This document shows, piece after piece, positions 19,417 to 28,998 of a DNA stretch of 64,000 nucleotides (positions within the stretch are counted from its first letter, which is position 1; every line of letters begins with the position of its first letter). The notes beneath the pieces are model-generated. The model was not told the origin of the DNA. It worked only from the letters and a program-made list of their open reading frames with translations, and ran no database searches. The stretch lies in contig NZ_BQXQ01000001.1 in the NCBI RefSeq assembly GCF_030159055.1, positions 124,001 through 188,000 on the forward strand. The letters are read 5' to 3'. Source of the stretch: Acidovorax sp. SUPP3334. GTDB taxonomy: Bacteria; Pseudomonadota; Gammaproteobacteria; Burkholderiales; Burkholderiaceae_C. The translations under genes and the position numbers were made by a program.

Positions 19417-20037
19417 ATGTCCGCTTTGCGCAAATGGCTGTTCACCGGCCTTCTGGTCATCGTTCCCGGCGTCATCACGGCCTGGGTGCTGAACTGGATC
19501 GTGAGCACGCTCGACCAGACCCTGCAGATCCTGCCGGGCGCCTGGCAACCCGACAAGCTGCTGGGCTTTCACATTCCCGGCTTCGGCGTGCTGCTCACGC
19601 TGGGCATCCTGCTGGCCGTGGGCGCGCTCACCAGCAATTTCGCGGGGCGCAAGCTGGTGGAGTGGGGCGATGCCCTGGTGAGCCGCATCCCGGTGGTGCG
19701 CTCGATCTACTCCAGCGTCAAGCAGGTGTCCGATACGCTCTTTTCCGAAGGCGGCAACGCCTTTCGCACCGCCGTGCTGGTGCAGTGGCCGCGCGAGGGC
19801 GTATGGACGGTGGCGTTCATCACCGGCACCCCCAGCGGCGAGGTGGCGGCGTACCTGCGTGACGAGTACGTCAGCGTGTATGTCCCCACCACCCCCAATC
19901 CGACGGGCGGCTATTTCGTGATCCTGCGCAAGAGCGACTGCATCGAACTCGAAATGAGCGTCGATGCGGCGCTCAAGTACATCGTCTCCATGGGGGTGGT
20001 CGCGCCCCCGGATCTCACGCCGCCCGACTCCCGATAA
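19417..20037 (+). CDS. DUF502 membrane protein
   Basis: 206 aa. Two membrane helices near the N-terminus ([22 protein letters not shown] and [22 protein letters not shown]), then [21 protein letters not shown] and a soluble domain ending [23 protein letters not shown]. This is the DUF502 pattern. The start at 19417 is chosen because the conserved hydrophobic segment follows at once. It lies 10 bp after the FmdB gene and 80 bp before aspS. Confidence 0.88.
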   Translation: MSALRKWLFTGLLVIVPGVITAWVLNWIVSTLDQTLQILPGAWQPDKLLGFHIPGFGVLLTLGILLAVGALTSNFAGRKLVEWGDALVSRIPVVRSIYSSVKQVSDTLFSEGGNAFRTAVLVQWPREGVWTVAFITGTPSGEVAAYLRDEYVSVYVPTTPNPTGGYFVILRKSDCIELEMSVDAALKYIVSMGVVAPPDLTPPDSR

Positions 20038-20117
20038 ACACCCTCTTCGCACGTCCGCTTGGCGCGGGCGCGCGAAAAACCCTTGTCGCGCTCCACGAGG
20101 GCGCAGGAAGACTCCCA

Positions 20118-21932
20118 ATGGCCATGCGTTCCCACTACTGCGGTCTCGTCACCGAAGCCCTCCTGGGCCAAACCGTCACCCTGTCGGGCTGGGTCAACCG
20201 CCGCCGCGACCATGGCGGCGTGATCTTCATCGACCTGCGCGACCGCGAAGGCTACGTGCAAGTGGTGTGCGACCCCGATCGCGCCGAGATGTTCAAGACC
20301 GCCGAGGGCGTGCGCAGCGAGTTCTGCGTGCAGGTCAAGGGGCTGGTGCGCGAGCGCCCCGAAGGCACGACCAACGACAACCTCAAGAGCGGCAAGATCG
20401 AAGTGCTGTGCCATGAGCTGAACGTGCTCAACCCCTCGGTCACGCCGCCCTTCCAGATCGACGAGGAAAACCTCTCGGAAACCACCCGCCTCACGCACCG
20501 CGTGCTGGACCTGCGTCGCCCTTACATGCAGCGCAACCTGATGCTGCGCTACCGCGTGTCGATGGAAGTGCGCAAGTTCCTCGATGCCAACGGTTTCATC
20601 GACATCGAAACCCCCATGCTGGGCAAGTCCACGCCCGAAGGCGCGCGCGACTACCTGGTCCCCAGCCGCGTGCACGATGGCCAGTTCTTCGCGCTGCCCC
20701 AGTCGCCCCAGTTGTACAAGCAGATGCTGATGGTGGCGGGCTTCGACCGCTACTACCAGATCACCAAGTGCTTCCGCGACGAAGACCTGCGCGCCGACCG
20801 CCAGCCCGAATTCACCCAGATCGATATCGAGACCTCGTTCCTCACGGAAGAAGAGATCCGCGACATCTTCCAGGGCATGATCAAGACGGTGTTCCAGAAC
20901 ACCATCGGCGTGGACCTGGGCGATTTCCCGGTCATGACGTACCAGGAAGCGGCCTTCCGTTTCGGCTCCGACAAGCCCGATCTGCGCGTGAAGCTCGAAT
21001 TCACCGAGCTGACCGAAGTGATGAAGGATGTGGACTTCAAGGTGTTCTCCGGCGCTGCCAACATGAAGGGCGGCCGCGTGGTGGCCCTGCGCGTGCCGGG
21101 CGGCGCGCGTGAGACCGGCGGCCTGTCGCGCGGCGAGATCGACGGCTACACCGAGTTCGTGAAGATCTACGGCGCCAAGGGCCTGGCCTACATCAAGGTC
21201 AACGAACTGGCCAAGGGCCGCGATGGCCTGCAGTCGCCCATCGTGAAGAACATCCACGACGCGGCCATCGCCGAGATCCTGAAGCGTACGGGCGCGCAGG
21301 ACGGCGACCTGCTGTTCTTCGGCGCCGACAAGGAAAAGGTCGTCAACGACGCCATCGGCGCACTGCGCATCAAGATCGGCCACAGCGGGTTCGGCAAGAA
21401 GAACGGCCTGTTCGAAAGCCGCTGGGCGCCGCTGTGGGTGGTGGACTTTCCGATGTTCGAGTTCGACGAGGAGTCGCAGCGCTACACCGCCGTGCACCAC
21501 CCGTTCACCGCACCGAAGGACGGCCACGAGGACTGGATGGTCACCGCGCCCGAAAAATGCATCTCCAAGGGCTACGACATGGTGCTCAACGGCTGGGAAA
21601 TGGGTGGCGGCTCCGTCCGTATCCACCGGGCCGACGTGCAGCAGAAGGTGTTCGACGCCCTCAAGATCACGCCCGAGGAAGCGCGCAACAAGTTCGGCTA
21701 CCTGCTGGATGCCCTGCAATACGGCGCCCCTCCGCACGGCGGCCTGGCATTCGGCCTGGACCGCATCGTCACGCTGATGACCGGCGCCGAGTCGATCCGC
21801 GACGTGATCGCCTTCCCCAAGACCCAGCGCGCCCAGGATCTGCTGACGCAGGCACCCGGCCCTGTGGACGAAAAGCAGCTGCGCGAGCTGCACATCCGTC
21901 TGCGCAACCCGGACGCCGTCAAGGCCGTCTGA
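20118..21932 (+). CDS. aspS: Aspartyl-tRNA synthetase, probably non-discriminating (Asp/Asn)
   Basis: 604 aa class II synthetase of bacterial type: N-terminal OB fold ([20 protein letters not shown]), motif 2 ([21 protein letters not shown]), GAD insertion domain in the middle, and motif 3 ([15 protein letters not shown]). It charges tRNA-Asp. The OB-fold loop carries His32 (RRDHGG) and Gly83 (RPEGTTN), matching the His31/Gly82 pair associated with a relaxed, non-discriminating enzyme in Pseudomonas aeruginosa. That would feed Asp-tRNA-Asn to an amidotransferase; this point is inferred. A strong terminator follows. Confidence 0.95.
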   Translation: MAMRSHYCGLVTEALLGQTVTLSGWVNRRRDHGGVIFIDLRDREGYVQVVCDPDRAEMFKTAEGVRSEFCVQVKGLVRERPEGTTNDNLKSGKIEVLCHELNVLNPSVTPPFQIDEENLSETTRLTHRVLDLRRPYMQRNLMLRYRVSMEVRKFLDANGFIDIETPMLGKSTPEGARDYLVPSRVHDGQFFALPQSPQLYKQMLMVAGFDRYYQITKCFRDEDLRADRQPEFTQIDIETSFLTEEEIRDIFQGMIKTVFQNTIGVDLGDFPVMTYQEAAFRFGSDKPDLRVKLEFTELTEVMKDVDFKVFSGAANMKGGRVVALRVPGGARETGGLSRGEIDGYTEFVKIYGAKGLAYIKVNELAKGRDGLQSPIVKNIHDAAIAEILKRTGAQDGDLLFFGADKEKVVNDAIGALRIKIGHSGFGKKNGLFESRWAPLWVVDFPMFEFDEESQRYTAVHHPFTAPKDGHEDWMVTAPEKCISKGYDMVLNGWEMGGGSVRIHRADVQQKVFDALKITPEEARNKFGYLLDALQYGAPPHGGLAFGLDRIVTLMTGAESIRDVIAFPKTQRAQDLLTQAPGPVDEKQLRELHIRLRNPDAVKAV

Positions 21933-21969
21933 TCCGGATGAGCGGGGTTCGTTGAATCCGTCCCACTCG

Positions 21970-22006
21970 AAGCGGCAGGAGCGCCATGTTCCTGCCGCTT
22001 TTTTGT
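21970..22006 (+). terminator. Rho-independent terminator after aspS
   Basis: AAGCGGCAGGA and TCCTGCCGCTT form an 11-bp stem with a 9-nt loop, followed by a T run (TTTTTTG). It lies 38 bp after the aspS stop and just before the lipoprotein gene. Confidence 0.9.
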
Positions 22007-22028
22007 TTTTCTTTTGGAAGAGGCGTTT

Positions 22029-22841
22029 ATGCAAACCCGTGCAATGACTGGGCTGGCCCTGGCCCTCGTGGCCGCGCTGGCCGGCTGCGGCGAAAAGAAG
22101 ACCGAACTAGGGCAGGGCGGCTCGGTCGTCTCGGGCTCGGCCGGGCCGGAAGGCGCGAAGAACGCGGCGCGTGAACTGGTGCGGTGCGATGCGCCCGTGG
22201 CCACGCTGGCACTGGCCGAGAACCCGAACGGCTACATCATGGGATCGGGCTACCAGCTGCCCGCCTCGCCGGTGCCGCTGGTCAAGCTGCTGGCCCAGCA
22301 GAGCGGGTGCTTTCGCGTCGTGGACCGCTCGGCGGGCCTGCGCGGCACGGTGCAGGAGCAGGACCTGAAAGACGCGGGCGTGCTGCGCAAGAACTCCACC
22401 GTGCAAAAGGGCCGGGGCTACGAAGCGCAGTACACGCTTACGCCCAGCCTGACCTTCAGCGAGCAGGACGCGGGGCGCGGGCTGTCCGGCGTGATCGCCA
22501 TGATTCCCGTGCTGCGCGACATTGCGGGCCTGGCCGGCCTGGTGGAGCAAGTCAAGTTCAAGGAAGCCCAGACCGCGCTGCTGCTGTCGGATAACGAAAC
22601 CACGGAACAGGTGGCGGCCGCCACCGGCGCGGCGCGCTCCACCGATCTGGGCGTGGGCGGGCTGGTGTTCGGCAAGCTCGGCGGCGCAGCGGGCGCCGGC
22701 TGGAGCAATACCAACGAGGGCAAGGTGATCGCGGCGGCGTTCCTCGATGCGCACAACCAACTGGTCACGCAGGTGCGCGCGCTGCAGGCCAAGGAAATGC
22801 CACCGCCCGTGGCGACGGCGCGCAAGGCTGCGGGCGGCTGA
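22029..22841 (+). CDS. CsgG/HfaB-like outer-membrane lipoprotein
   Basis: 270 aa. Signal peptide with a clear lipobox (VAALAGCGEKK), so the mature protein starts at the lipid-modified Cys. Stretches such as ARELVRCDAPVATLALAE, VKLLAQQSGCFRVVDRS, YTLTPSLTFSEQDAG, TGAARSTDLGVGG and GKVIAAAFLDAHNQLV fit CsgG-like proteins. CsgG itself is the curli secretion pore; no curli genes are nearby, so the role here is open. The ATG at 22029 is preferred over one at 22014 because GGAAGAGG is well placed before it. Confidence 0.78.
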   Translation: MQTRAMTGLALALVAALAGCGEKKTELGQGGSVVSGSAGPEGAKNAARELVRCDAPVATLALAENPNGYIMGSGYQLPASPVPLVKLLAQQSGCFRVVDRSAGLRGTVQEQDLKDAGVLRKNSTVQKGRGYEAQYTLTPSLTFSEQDAGRGLSGVIAMIPVLRDIAGLAGLVEQVKFKEAQTALLLSDNETTEQVAAATGAARSTDLGVGGLVFGKLGGAAGAGWSNTNEGKVIAAAFLDAHNQLVTQVRALQAKEMPPPVATARKAAGG

Positions 22842-23154
22842 CCGAGCCGCTGACCGAGCCGCTGACCGAGCGCGGCGGCGCAGTGGCATGGCAGCGTTTT
22901 GGCGGCGAGGGGGCATCATCCGGCCGTGGCCGGAATGCGGGGCGTCGAGGCTCTGGATGGCGAACGAATGCACGTGGCATGCATCGTGCTCACGGCAAGG
23001 CGCATCGCACCGCGCGCTGCGGAGGGTTTGCCGACACGGCCAGATCCTGCCCGCCAGCCTGCGCGGCAGAGGGCAAACCCCCATGCCGACGGTGCGCGGC
23101 GCCCTCGGGGCATGCATCACAATCTGGGCCATTGCCCAGGCAAAAGGACTTCCT
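22842..23154. other. Non-coding gap with a 12-bp triplicate
   Basis: This 313-bp gap begins with three near-perfect copies of GCTGACCGAGCC (22837-22872); the first spans the stop codon of the lipoprotein gene. A weak -10 (CACAAT) lies near 23118, upstream of the CheW-domain gene. Nothing else is clear. Confidence 0.4.
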
Positions 23155-25863
23155 GTGTCTCACGCGTCTCCCTTCACGGCCTTCCCCGAGCAGTGGCTGC
23201 GCTACATGCCGGCGGCGCAGCATCAGCGGCAAGAGTTGAGACTGGTCGAGAACGCATGGGACCATCTGTCCCTGCTGTCTTCCCTGTCCCTGCTGTCGGC
23301 CAAGGCGTCTTCCGGGGCCGATCTGGCGCAGGCCCGCAGGGACTTCGCCGCGCTGTCGGCCGACCTGCTGCGCGGCCTGGCGGGCGAGGCCCTCAAAAAC
23401 CGCATCGCCGACATCGCGGCGCGCGCCCAGGTGTGCATCGACGTGCTGGTGCGCAATCTTTTCGAGCGCACGGCCGACATCGGTTTCTTCGCCACCGACG
23501 TGGGCGTGGCCGCCTTCCTGGGCGATCCCTCGCCTGAGACCCGTCCCGCCATCGAAGCCCGCCTGCGCGAGTACGCCGACAAATACACGGTGTACGGCAA
23601 CATCTTCCTGTTCGACACTGCTGGCCGGCTGTGTGCGCAACTGCAGGCCGTGGACCCGCTGGCATCGCCGCCGCAGGCGCAGGCAGACCGCGCCTTCTTG
23701 CAATCGGTGCTGCAAAGCCACGCGCCCTATGCCGAGCATCACGCGGTGCATGGATTCACCGGCGAGGCGGGCAAGACGCTCGTGTACGCCCAGCGGGTGG
23801 ATTCCGGGGGGCAAGCGGTGGGCGTGCTGTGCCTGCAATTCAAGCTGGCCGACGAGATGCCGGCCATCTTCGAATCGGTGCAGGGCGGGGGCGCGCAGCC
23901 GGGGCAGGGTGGCGACGCGGTGCTGGCGCTGGTGGACGCCGAAGGCCGCGTGCTCCTTTCCAGCGACTCGCTGCAGCTGCCGTCGGGCTGGAGGCTGCCG
24001 CAAGCGGCCATGGCGGGCGTGCAGCCCATCAGCCACGCCAGCCGGCGCTGCCTGATGGCCGTTCGCGAAACGCAGGGGTTCCAGGGCTATGCCGGTCCCG
24101 GCTGGCGAGGCCTGGCGCTGCTGCCGCTGGACGTGGCCTTCGACGAGGCCGCGCAAGACCCGGCCGATGCCTTTCCCGTCGAGCTGGCCGGCCATGCCGA
24201 CGTGCTGTCGCAGGAGCTGCGCGACATTCCCGGCCGCTCGGCGGCCATCCAGTCGGCGCTCGAACGGTCGGTGTGGAACGGCCTTCTGGACCTGCACCAA
24301 CTGGGCGGCGATTCGGCGGCGCCGCGCGAGCTGCAGTTCGCAAAGACGCTGTTGTCCGAGATCGGCGCGACCGCCCGGAAGACGGCTTCGGCATTTGCCA
24401 GTGCGCTGCAGGACCTGTACGGCGTCGTCATACGTTCGCTGCTGAGCGATGCGCGCGGCCGCGCTTCGCTGGCGATGCAGATCCTGGACCGCAACCTGTA
24501 CGAGCGCGCCAACGATTGCCGCTGGTGGGCGCTGACGCCACAGTTCGCCCTCACCCTGCAGGCCGGCACGCGCGCCTGCGCGCAGGCCACGGCGGTGCTG
24601 CAGGAGATCAACCGCCTCTACACCGTGTATGCCAGCCTGGTGCTGTTCGACCGCGAGGGCCGCGTGGTGGCCGTGTCGCGGCCCGATCAGGCCGGGCACA
24701 TGGGGGCGCAGCTCGACGAGGAATGGGTGGGCCGCTGCCTGCGCCTGCAGGGCAGCCAGGGCTATGTGGTGAGCCGCTACGGGCCGAGCCGGTTCTACGG
24801 CCAAGGGCCGACCTTCGTCTATGCCGCAGCGGTGAGGGGCGGCGCGCACGTTGAAGCGCGCTTTGAAGCGCGCGCTGAAGGACGTTCCGACCGGGGCAGC
24901 CGCGGCGCTGGCGGGCCGGTGCTGGGCGGCATCGCCATCGTGTGGGATGCGGCGGAGCAGCTGTCTTCCATCCTCGCCGACTGCGCCGTGGGCGCGGGCC
25001 CGCAGGACGTACTGGCTTTCGTGGATGCGCAAGGGGCGGTGGTCTGCGCCGCGGGCGATGCGGCGGTGGCGGCGGTGGCTGCTTCGCCGCAGGTGGCGCC
25101 GGGCCCTTCGGACTCTCGCATGGCGGTGTTCGGACACGACCTGTATGCGCTGGGGTTCGCGCGTGGCCAGGGCTACCGCGAGTTCCGCGCACAGGACGGC
25201 TACGACCATGGCCTGGGCTGCACGGTGCTGCGCCACGTGTGCCGGCACCACGCGGCCGTGCCGCTGGCGCCGGCCCTGTCCACGCAGCCCGGCGGCCGGG
25301 CCGATGCGTCGCACAGCGTGCAGCTGGCTTCTTTCCGCATGGGGGCGCAGTGGTTCGGGCTGGAGGCCGCCTCGGTGGTGGAGGCCGCGCCCGATGCCAT
25401 GGTGCTGCACGCGGGGGGCTTGCGCGCGCCATTCATCGGCCTGGCGCAGATCGGCCAGCGGGTGTGCCCGGTGGTGGACCTGCGCAGCGTGATCGCGCCA
25501 GCCCAGGGGGGAGCGCCTTTGCCGGCCGCGCGCGGGGGCGACCCCAACCGGCAGATCGTGGTGGTGCGTGCCACGCTGGACGATGGGCGGGTGCAGGAAT
25601 TCGCGCTGCGGGTCGATGCGCTCGGCGCCATCCTGGAGCTGGATCGCGGCACGCTGCAACCGGTCAGCGTGGGCTCGGCGGCCGGCGCGGTGTCGCTGGT
25701 CGATGCGGTCGTGCCGGTGGTCACTGCGGCGGCCCTCGGCCAGCCGGCCGGCCGGACCATGCTGTGCCGCATCTCGCCGCAGTGGCTGCAGCACTGTGCG
25801 GCCGGCGCGCTGGCGGATGCGCCCCCGCAATCGCTGCAGGCCCTGCTGGCGGCCGCGGCGTGA
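23155..25863 (+). CDS. Large protein with two cache-like sensor modules and a C-terminal CheW domain
   Basis: 902 aa from a GTG preceded by AAAGGA. A similar sequence block occurs twice: NRIADIAARAQVCIDVLVRN with LFERTADIGFFATD (about 82-115) and RASLAMQILDRNLYERANDC (about 435-460). Each is followed by a 'YTVY-x-N/S-x-x-L/F-FD' strand and a hydrophobic core typical of cache/PAS-like ligand domains (FLFDTAGRLCAQL; LVLFDREGRVVAV). The last about 180 residues (from about 719, VQLASFRMGAQWFGLEAASVVE to VDAVVPV) are a CheW-like adaptor domain. No membrane helix is evident, so it should be cytoplasmic. It may couple a ligand signal to a CheA kinase without a classical receptor. No other che genes are nearby apart from the response regulator across nudB. 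Confidence 0.75.
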   Translation: MSHASPFTAFPEQWLRYMPAAQHQRQELRLVENAWDHLSLLSSLSLLSAKASSGADLAQARRDFAALSADLLRGLAGEALKNRIADIAARAQVCIDVLVRNLFERTADIGFFATDVGVAAFLGDPSPETRPAIEARLREYADKYTVYGNIFLFDTAGRLCAQLQAVDPLASPPQAQADRAFLQSVLQSHAPYAEHHAVHGFTGEAGKTLVYAQRVDSGGQAVGVLCLQFKLADEMPAIFESVQGGGAQPGQGGDAVLALVDAEGRVLLSSDSLQLPSGWRLPQAAMAGVQPISHASRRCLMAVRETQGFQGYAGPGWRGLALLPLDVAFDEAAQDPADAFPVELAGHADVLSQELRDIPGRSAAIQSALERSVWNGLLDLHQLGGDSAAPRELQFAKTLLSEIGATARKTASAFASALQDLYGVVIRSLLSDARGRASLAMQILDRNLYERANDCRWWALTPQFALTLQAGTRACAQATAVLQEINRLYTVYASLVLFDREGRVVAVSRPDQAGHMGAQLDEEWVGRCLRLQGSQGYVVSRYGPSRFYGQGPTFVYAAAVRGGAHVEARFEARAEGRSDRGSRGAGGPVLGGIAIVWDAAEQLSSILADCAVGAGPQDVLAFVDAQGAVVCAAGDAAVAAVAASPQVAPGPSDSRMAVFGHDLYALGFARGQGYREFRAQDGYDHGLGCTVLRHVCRHHAAVPLAPALSTQPGGRADASHSVQLASFRMGAQWFGLEAASVVEAAPDAMVLHAGGLRAPFIGLAQIGQRVCPVVDLRSVIAPAQGGAPLPAARGGDPNRQIVVVRATLDDGRVQEFALRVDALGAILELDRGTLQPVSVGSAAGAVSLVDAVVPVVTAAALGQPAGRTMLCRISPQWLQHCAAGALADAPPQSLQALLAAAA

Positions 25864-26330
25864 CCGGCTTGCCCGGTGCTTTCAAGATCCCCGAGTCGGT
25901 GCTGGTGGTGATCCACACCCCGGCGCTGGAGGTGCTGCTGATCCACCGCGCGGGCGGCGGCGACCACTGGCAATCGGTCACCGGCAGCAAGGACTGGCCC
26001 GAAGAGCCTTTCGAAGACGCGGCGGTGCGCGAAGTCTTCGAGGAAACGGGCATCGATGCCCGTGCCCCCGGCTGCGTGCTGACCGATTGGGCGCTGGAAA
26101 ACGTCTATGACATCTGGCCGCAATGGCTGCACCGCTACGCCCCGGGCGTGGTGCGCAACCGCGAGCGCCTGTTCGGCTTGTGCGTGCCGGCGCGCACGCC
26201 GGTGGTGCTGAGCCCGCGCGAGCACGTGGCCTGGCGATGGCTGCCGTGGCGCGATGCTGCGCTCGCGTGCTTTTCGCCGTCCAATGCCGAGGCGTGCCTG
26301 ATGCTGCCCCGGTTCGCGCCACCCGCCTGA
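25860..26330 (+). CDS. nudB: Dihydroneopterin triphosphate diphosphatase NudB (Nudix)
   Basis: 156 aa. The Nudix box ends AAVREVFEETGI. The lead-in KIPESVLVVIHTP, LLIHRAGGGDHWQSVTGSKDWPEEPFEDA, YDIWPQWLHRYAPGVVRNRE and SPREHVAWRWLPW are typical of NudB, which removes pyrophosphate from dihydroneopterin triphosphate in folate synthesis. The GTG start overlaps the upstream stop (GTGA), so it is coupled to the CheW-domain gene. folE, whose product it uses, lies 4 kb away. Confidence 0.88.
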   Translation: MTGLPGAFKIPESVLVVIHTPALEVLLIHRAGGGDHWQSVTGSKDWPEEPFEDAAVREVFEETGIDARAPGCVLTDWALENVYDIWPQWLHRYAPGVVRNRERLFGLCVPARTPVVLSPREHVAWRWLPWRDAALACFSPSNAEACLMLPRFAPPA

Positions 26331-26340
26331 ACGGGCGCTG

Positions 26341-28107
26341 CTACATCGGCCGCAGGCGCAGCACCGCGGCCAGATCGGCCGGTTCGGCGGCCGACGGGAA
26401 AGGCGAGGATGACGTGGAGGGCGGCGTGCCCGGTGCGGTGGACGCGCCGGACGCAGCGGGCGCGGTGGCGGCGCTGGAAACGCGCAGCACCAGTTCGCCC
26501 GGCTTGCGTTCGGTGGCCTGGCCCAGCACCGCGCGCGGGGTGGTGGTGCCGCAGCGGGTGCGCAGCGCATCGATGGCTTCCTGCCGGCCCGCCGCGTCGT
26601 CGAACCGGCCGGCATGCCGGGTCAGCATCTGCTGCGCCATGTCGAGCAGCTTGGTGTTGAGCGTGGTGTCGACGCAGTCGAGCAACTGGGCCACGGCGCC
26701 GCCGGGGTCGCCCGCCAGGCTCAACGCCACCGCGTTCTCGGCGGTCTTGTTGATCTGCGGCAGGCAGCCGCGCACGATGTCCGAATAGTCGGGGTAGGCC
26801 TGGCAGGCATTGGCCATCAGTTCGCACAACCCGCGCGTGTTGGCGTAGCGCATGCCGATGGCGGTCACCCAGGCCGTGCCTTCGCTGAGATCGATGGACG
26901 TGGCGGCCAGCACGGCGAGCAGGCTGCTCAGGTTGCAGGCGGCCTCGTAGTCGAAATCGCCGCTGCCGATCTCGCGCACCATCGACCGCACCTCGGCCAC
27001 GGCCTGCGCGAACTGGCGCTGCTGCATCTGCTGCAGCGTGCGCACGATCTCGCTGAAGCGCTGCACCCGCCGGCTGTCGCCATGGCGCTCCATGATGCGC
27101 GCGAAGTCGGCCATGCAGCGCTCCAGCCCCTTGCGGTCGTTGCCCGCGAAATGCGAAAACGCCAGCAGCACGAGCGACTGGTAGTCGAAGAGCTTGGAGT
27201 CGATGCCCAGCACGGCCGCCCGTGAAAGGGCCTTGGCCGCCGTTTCGCGGTCGCCCATGTAGTGGGCCATCATGCCGAGCTTTTGCTGGCGCACCACCGA
27301 GTCGGGCGTGAGGCTGCTGGCCGTGCGGTAGGTGGCCATGGCGTCTTCGAAGTGGCCCATTTCGACCTGCGCGCGCCCGAGCACGTCGTAGGCGTCGGCG
27401 AACGAAGCGTCTTCGCCGATCAGCCCCTGCAAGGTGGTGATGGCCCGCGGCGCCTGGCCGGATTCGATCTGCGCCCGCGCCACACCGAGCTTGGCCCAGG
27501 GCAGGGCGCGCGCCTCGATCACGGCCTCGAACAGCGTGCGGGCCTCGTCGTGGCGGGCCAGGCGCAGCAGCAGCTCGGTGCCGATGCGAGCGGCATACAG
27601 CCAGTAAGGCTTGCGCGCCTCGAATCGCTCCACGCACAGCTGCGCGGCCGCCTCGAAGTCCTCCCGCCCGATGGCGTCGAAGATGGGGCGCAGGTGGGTC
27701 TTGCGCAGGCGCGCCGAGCCCAGCCGCTCGAACAGCGCGCTGGGCGTGAACGGTTTGAGCAGGTAGCCGTCCAGCGCGGATTCGGCCGCCTCGGCCACCG
27801 CGGCGTAAGACGCCTCGGCGGTGACCATGAAGAACACGGTGGAAAACGGCAGCATCTGGGCGCGCCGCAGATCGTCCAGCAGCGTCTGGCCCGACTGTCC
27901 GGATTCGGCGAAATACTGCTCGCACAGCACGTAGTCGAACACGGTGTGCTCCAGGCGGCTGCGCGCGTCCTGCACCCGGCTGCACTGCACGACGCGCTGG
28001 ATGCCGTATTCGCGCAATTGCGCCACCAGAATGCTGCGCGAGGTCGCGTTGCTGTCGATCACCAGCGCCTGGGGTTCCGTGGAGTCTGGTTCTTTGGCGG
28101 TGGCCAT
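26341..28107 (-). CDS. Response regulator with TPR repeats
   Basis: 588 aa. The N-terminal receiver domain has ALVIDSNATSRSILVAQLRE (acidic pocket reduced to a single Asp in VIDSN), the region around YVLCEQYF at the phosphoacceptor position, and a late Lys in YLLKPFTPS. The central part carries several TPR-like repeats (YDVLGRAQVEMGHFEDAMATYRTASSL, ALSRAAVLGIDSKLFDYQS and others). The C-terminus is a Ser/Pro/Ala tail. The strand after beta-3 reads DYVLCEQ, so the usual phosphorylated Asp may be missing or shifted; an alignment is needed. It faces nudB convergently with only 10 bp between them. The ATG at 28107 is chosen; an earlier in-frame ATG has no conserved sequence behind it. Confidence 0.82.
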   Translation of the reverse strand: MATAKEPDSTEPQALVIDSNATSRSILVAQLREYGIQRVVQCSRVQDARSRLEHTVFDYVLCEQYFAESGQSGQTLLDDLRRAQMLPFSTVFFMVTAEASYAAVAEAAESALDGYLLKPFTPSALFERLGSARLRKTHLRPIFDAIGREDFEAAAQLCVERFEARKPYWLYAARIGTELLLRLARHDEARTLFEAVIEARALPWAKLGVARAQIESGQAPRAITTLQGLIGEDASFADAYDVLGRAQVEMGHFEDAMATYRTASSLTPDSVVRQQKLGMMAHYMGDRETAAKALSRAAVLGIDSKLFDYQSLVLLAFSHFAGNDRKGLERCMADFARIMERHGDSRRVQRFSEIVRTLQQMQQRQFAQAVAEVRSMVREIGSGDFDYEAACNLSSLLAVLAATSIDLSEGTAWVTAIGMRYANTRGLCELMANACQAYPDYSDIVRGCLPQINKTAENAVALSLAGDPGGAVAQLLDCVDTTLNTKLLDMAQQMLTRHAGRFDDAAGRQEAIDALRTRCGTTTPRAVLGQATERKPGELVLRVSSAATAPAASGASTAPGTPPSTSSSPFPSAAEPADLAAVLRLRPM

Positions 28108-28238
28108 GGCGTGCGGCGCGCGTTCCGTATGTAACAAAGAGCACAGTGTAGGCTGCGGCCCGTTCGCGCGAGTGGGGAAAAGCACCCCCTTCGCCCCGCT
28201 GCCACCGAAGCGACGCGCGCCTGCGACACAATCGCGCC

Positions 28239-28979
28239 ATGGAATCTTCCGACATCCTGCGCGTTGCCACGTACAACATCCATAAAGGGGTGCAGGGCCT
28301 CGGCCCCGCCCGCCGCCTGGAGATCCACAACCTGGGCCACGCGGTGGAGCAACTCGACGCCGACATCGTGTGCCTGCAAGAGGTGCGCAAGATGCACCGC
28401 CGCGAGCAGCAATACTTCCAGCGCTGGCCCGACATGCCGCAGGCCGAGTTTTTGGCGCCGCAGGGCTACGAAGCCGTGTACCGCACCAATGCCGTCACCC
28501 GCCATGGGGAGCACGGCAACGCGCTGCTCACGCGCTGGCCGGTGATCGGCCACCAGCACGAGGACATCTCCGACCACCGCTTCGAGCAGCGCGGCCTGCT
28601 GCATGTCGAGGTCGAAATCCACGGCCGCCGCGTGCATGCCATCGTGGTGCACCTGGGGCTCATTCCCGGCAGCCGCGTGCGCCAGGTGGCGCAGCTGCAG
28701 CGCTTCATCGCCCGGGAGGTTCCGCCGGACGAGCCGCTGGTGGTGGCCGGCGACTTCAACGACTGGGGCCTGCAGGTCAAGCGGGCGCTGGCGGCCTGCG
28801 GGCTGTACGAGTACGAAGAGGCGCCCCGCACCTTCACCTACCCGGCGCGCCTGCCCATGGTGCAGCTCGACCACGTGTACGTGCGCGGGCTCACGCCGCT
28901 GGGGCTGCACGTGCCGCGCGGGCGCATCTGGTGGCGCATGTCGGACCACCTGCCGCTGATCGCCGAGTTCCGCCTGTGA
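28239..28979 (+). CDS. Endonuclease/exonuclease/phosphatase (EEP) family protein
   Basis: 246 aa. The EEP fold is clear: RVATYNIHKGVQG, DIVCLQEVRKMH (metal Glu), GNALLTRWPV, VHLGLIPGSRVRQ, VAGDFNDWGL and a final MSDHLPLIAEF with the catalytic Asp-His. It resembles YbhP and similar proteins and sits 19 bp upstream of a cardiolipin synthase gene, as ybhP does in E. coli. Substrate unknown. Confidence 0.9.
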   Translation: MESSDILRVATYNIHKGVQGLGPARRLEIHNLGHAVEQLDADIVCLQEVRKMHRREQQYFQRWPDMPQAEFLAPQGYEAVYRTNAVTRHGEHGNALLTRWPVIGHQHEDISDHRFEQRGLLHVEVEIHGRRVHAIVVHLGLIPGSRVRQVAQLQRFIAREVPPDEPLVVAGDFNDWGLQVKRALAACGLYEYEEAPRTFTYPARLPMVQLDHVYVRGLTPLGLHVPRGRIWWRMSDHLPLIAEFRL

Positions 28980-28998
28980 ACTGCGGGGGGCGCTGACC

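Noticed and set aside
22837-22872. CRISPR-like tandem repeat
   Set aside because: Three directly adjacent 12-bp copies without spacers; this is a small tandem duplication.
22990-25830. A 946-codon minus-strand frame
   Set aside because: It is antisense to the CheW-domain gene, with Arg/His/Gln-rich composition and no recognisable domain.
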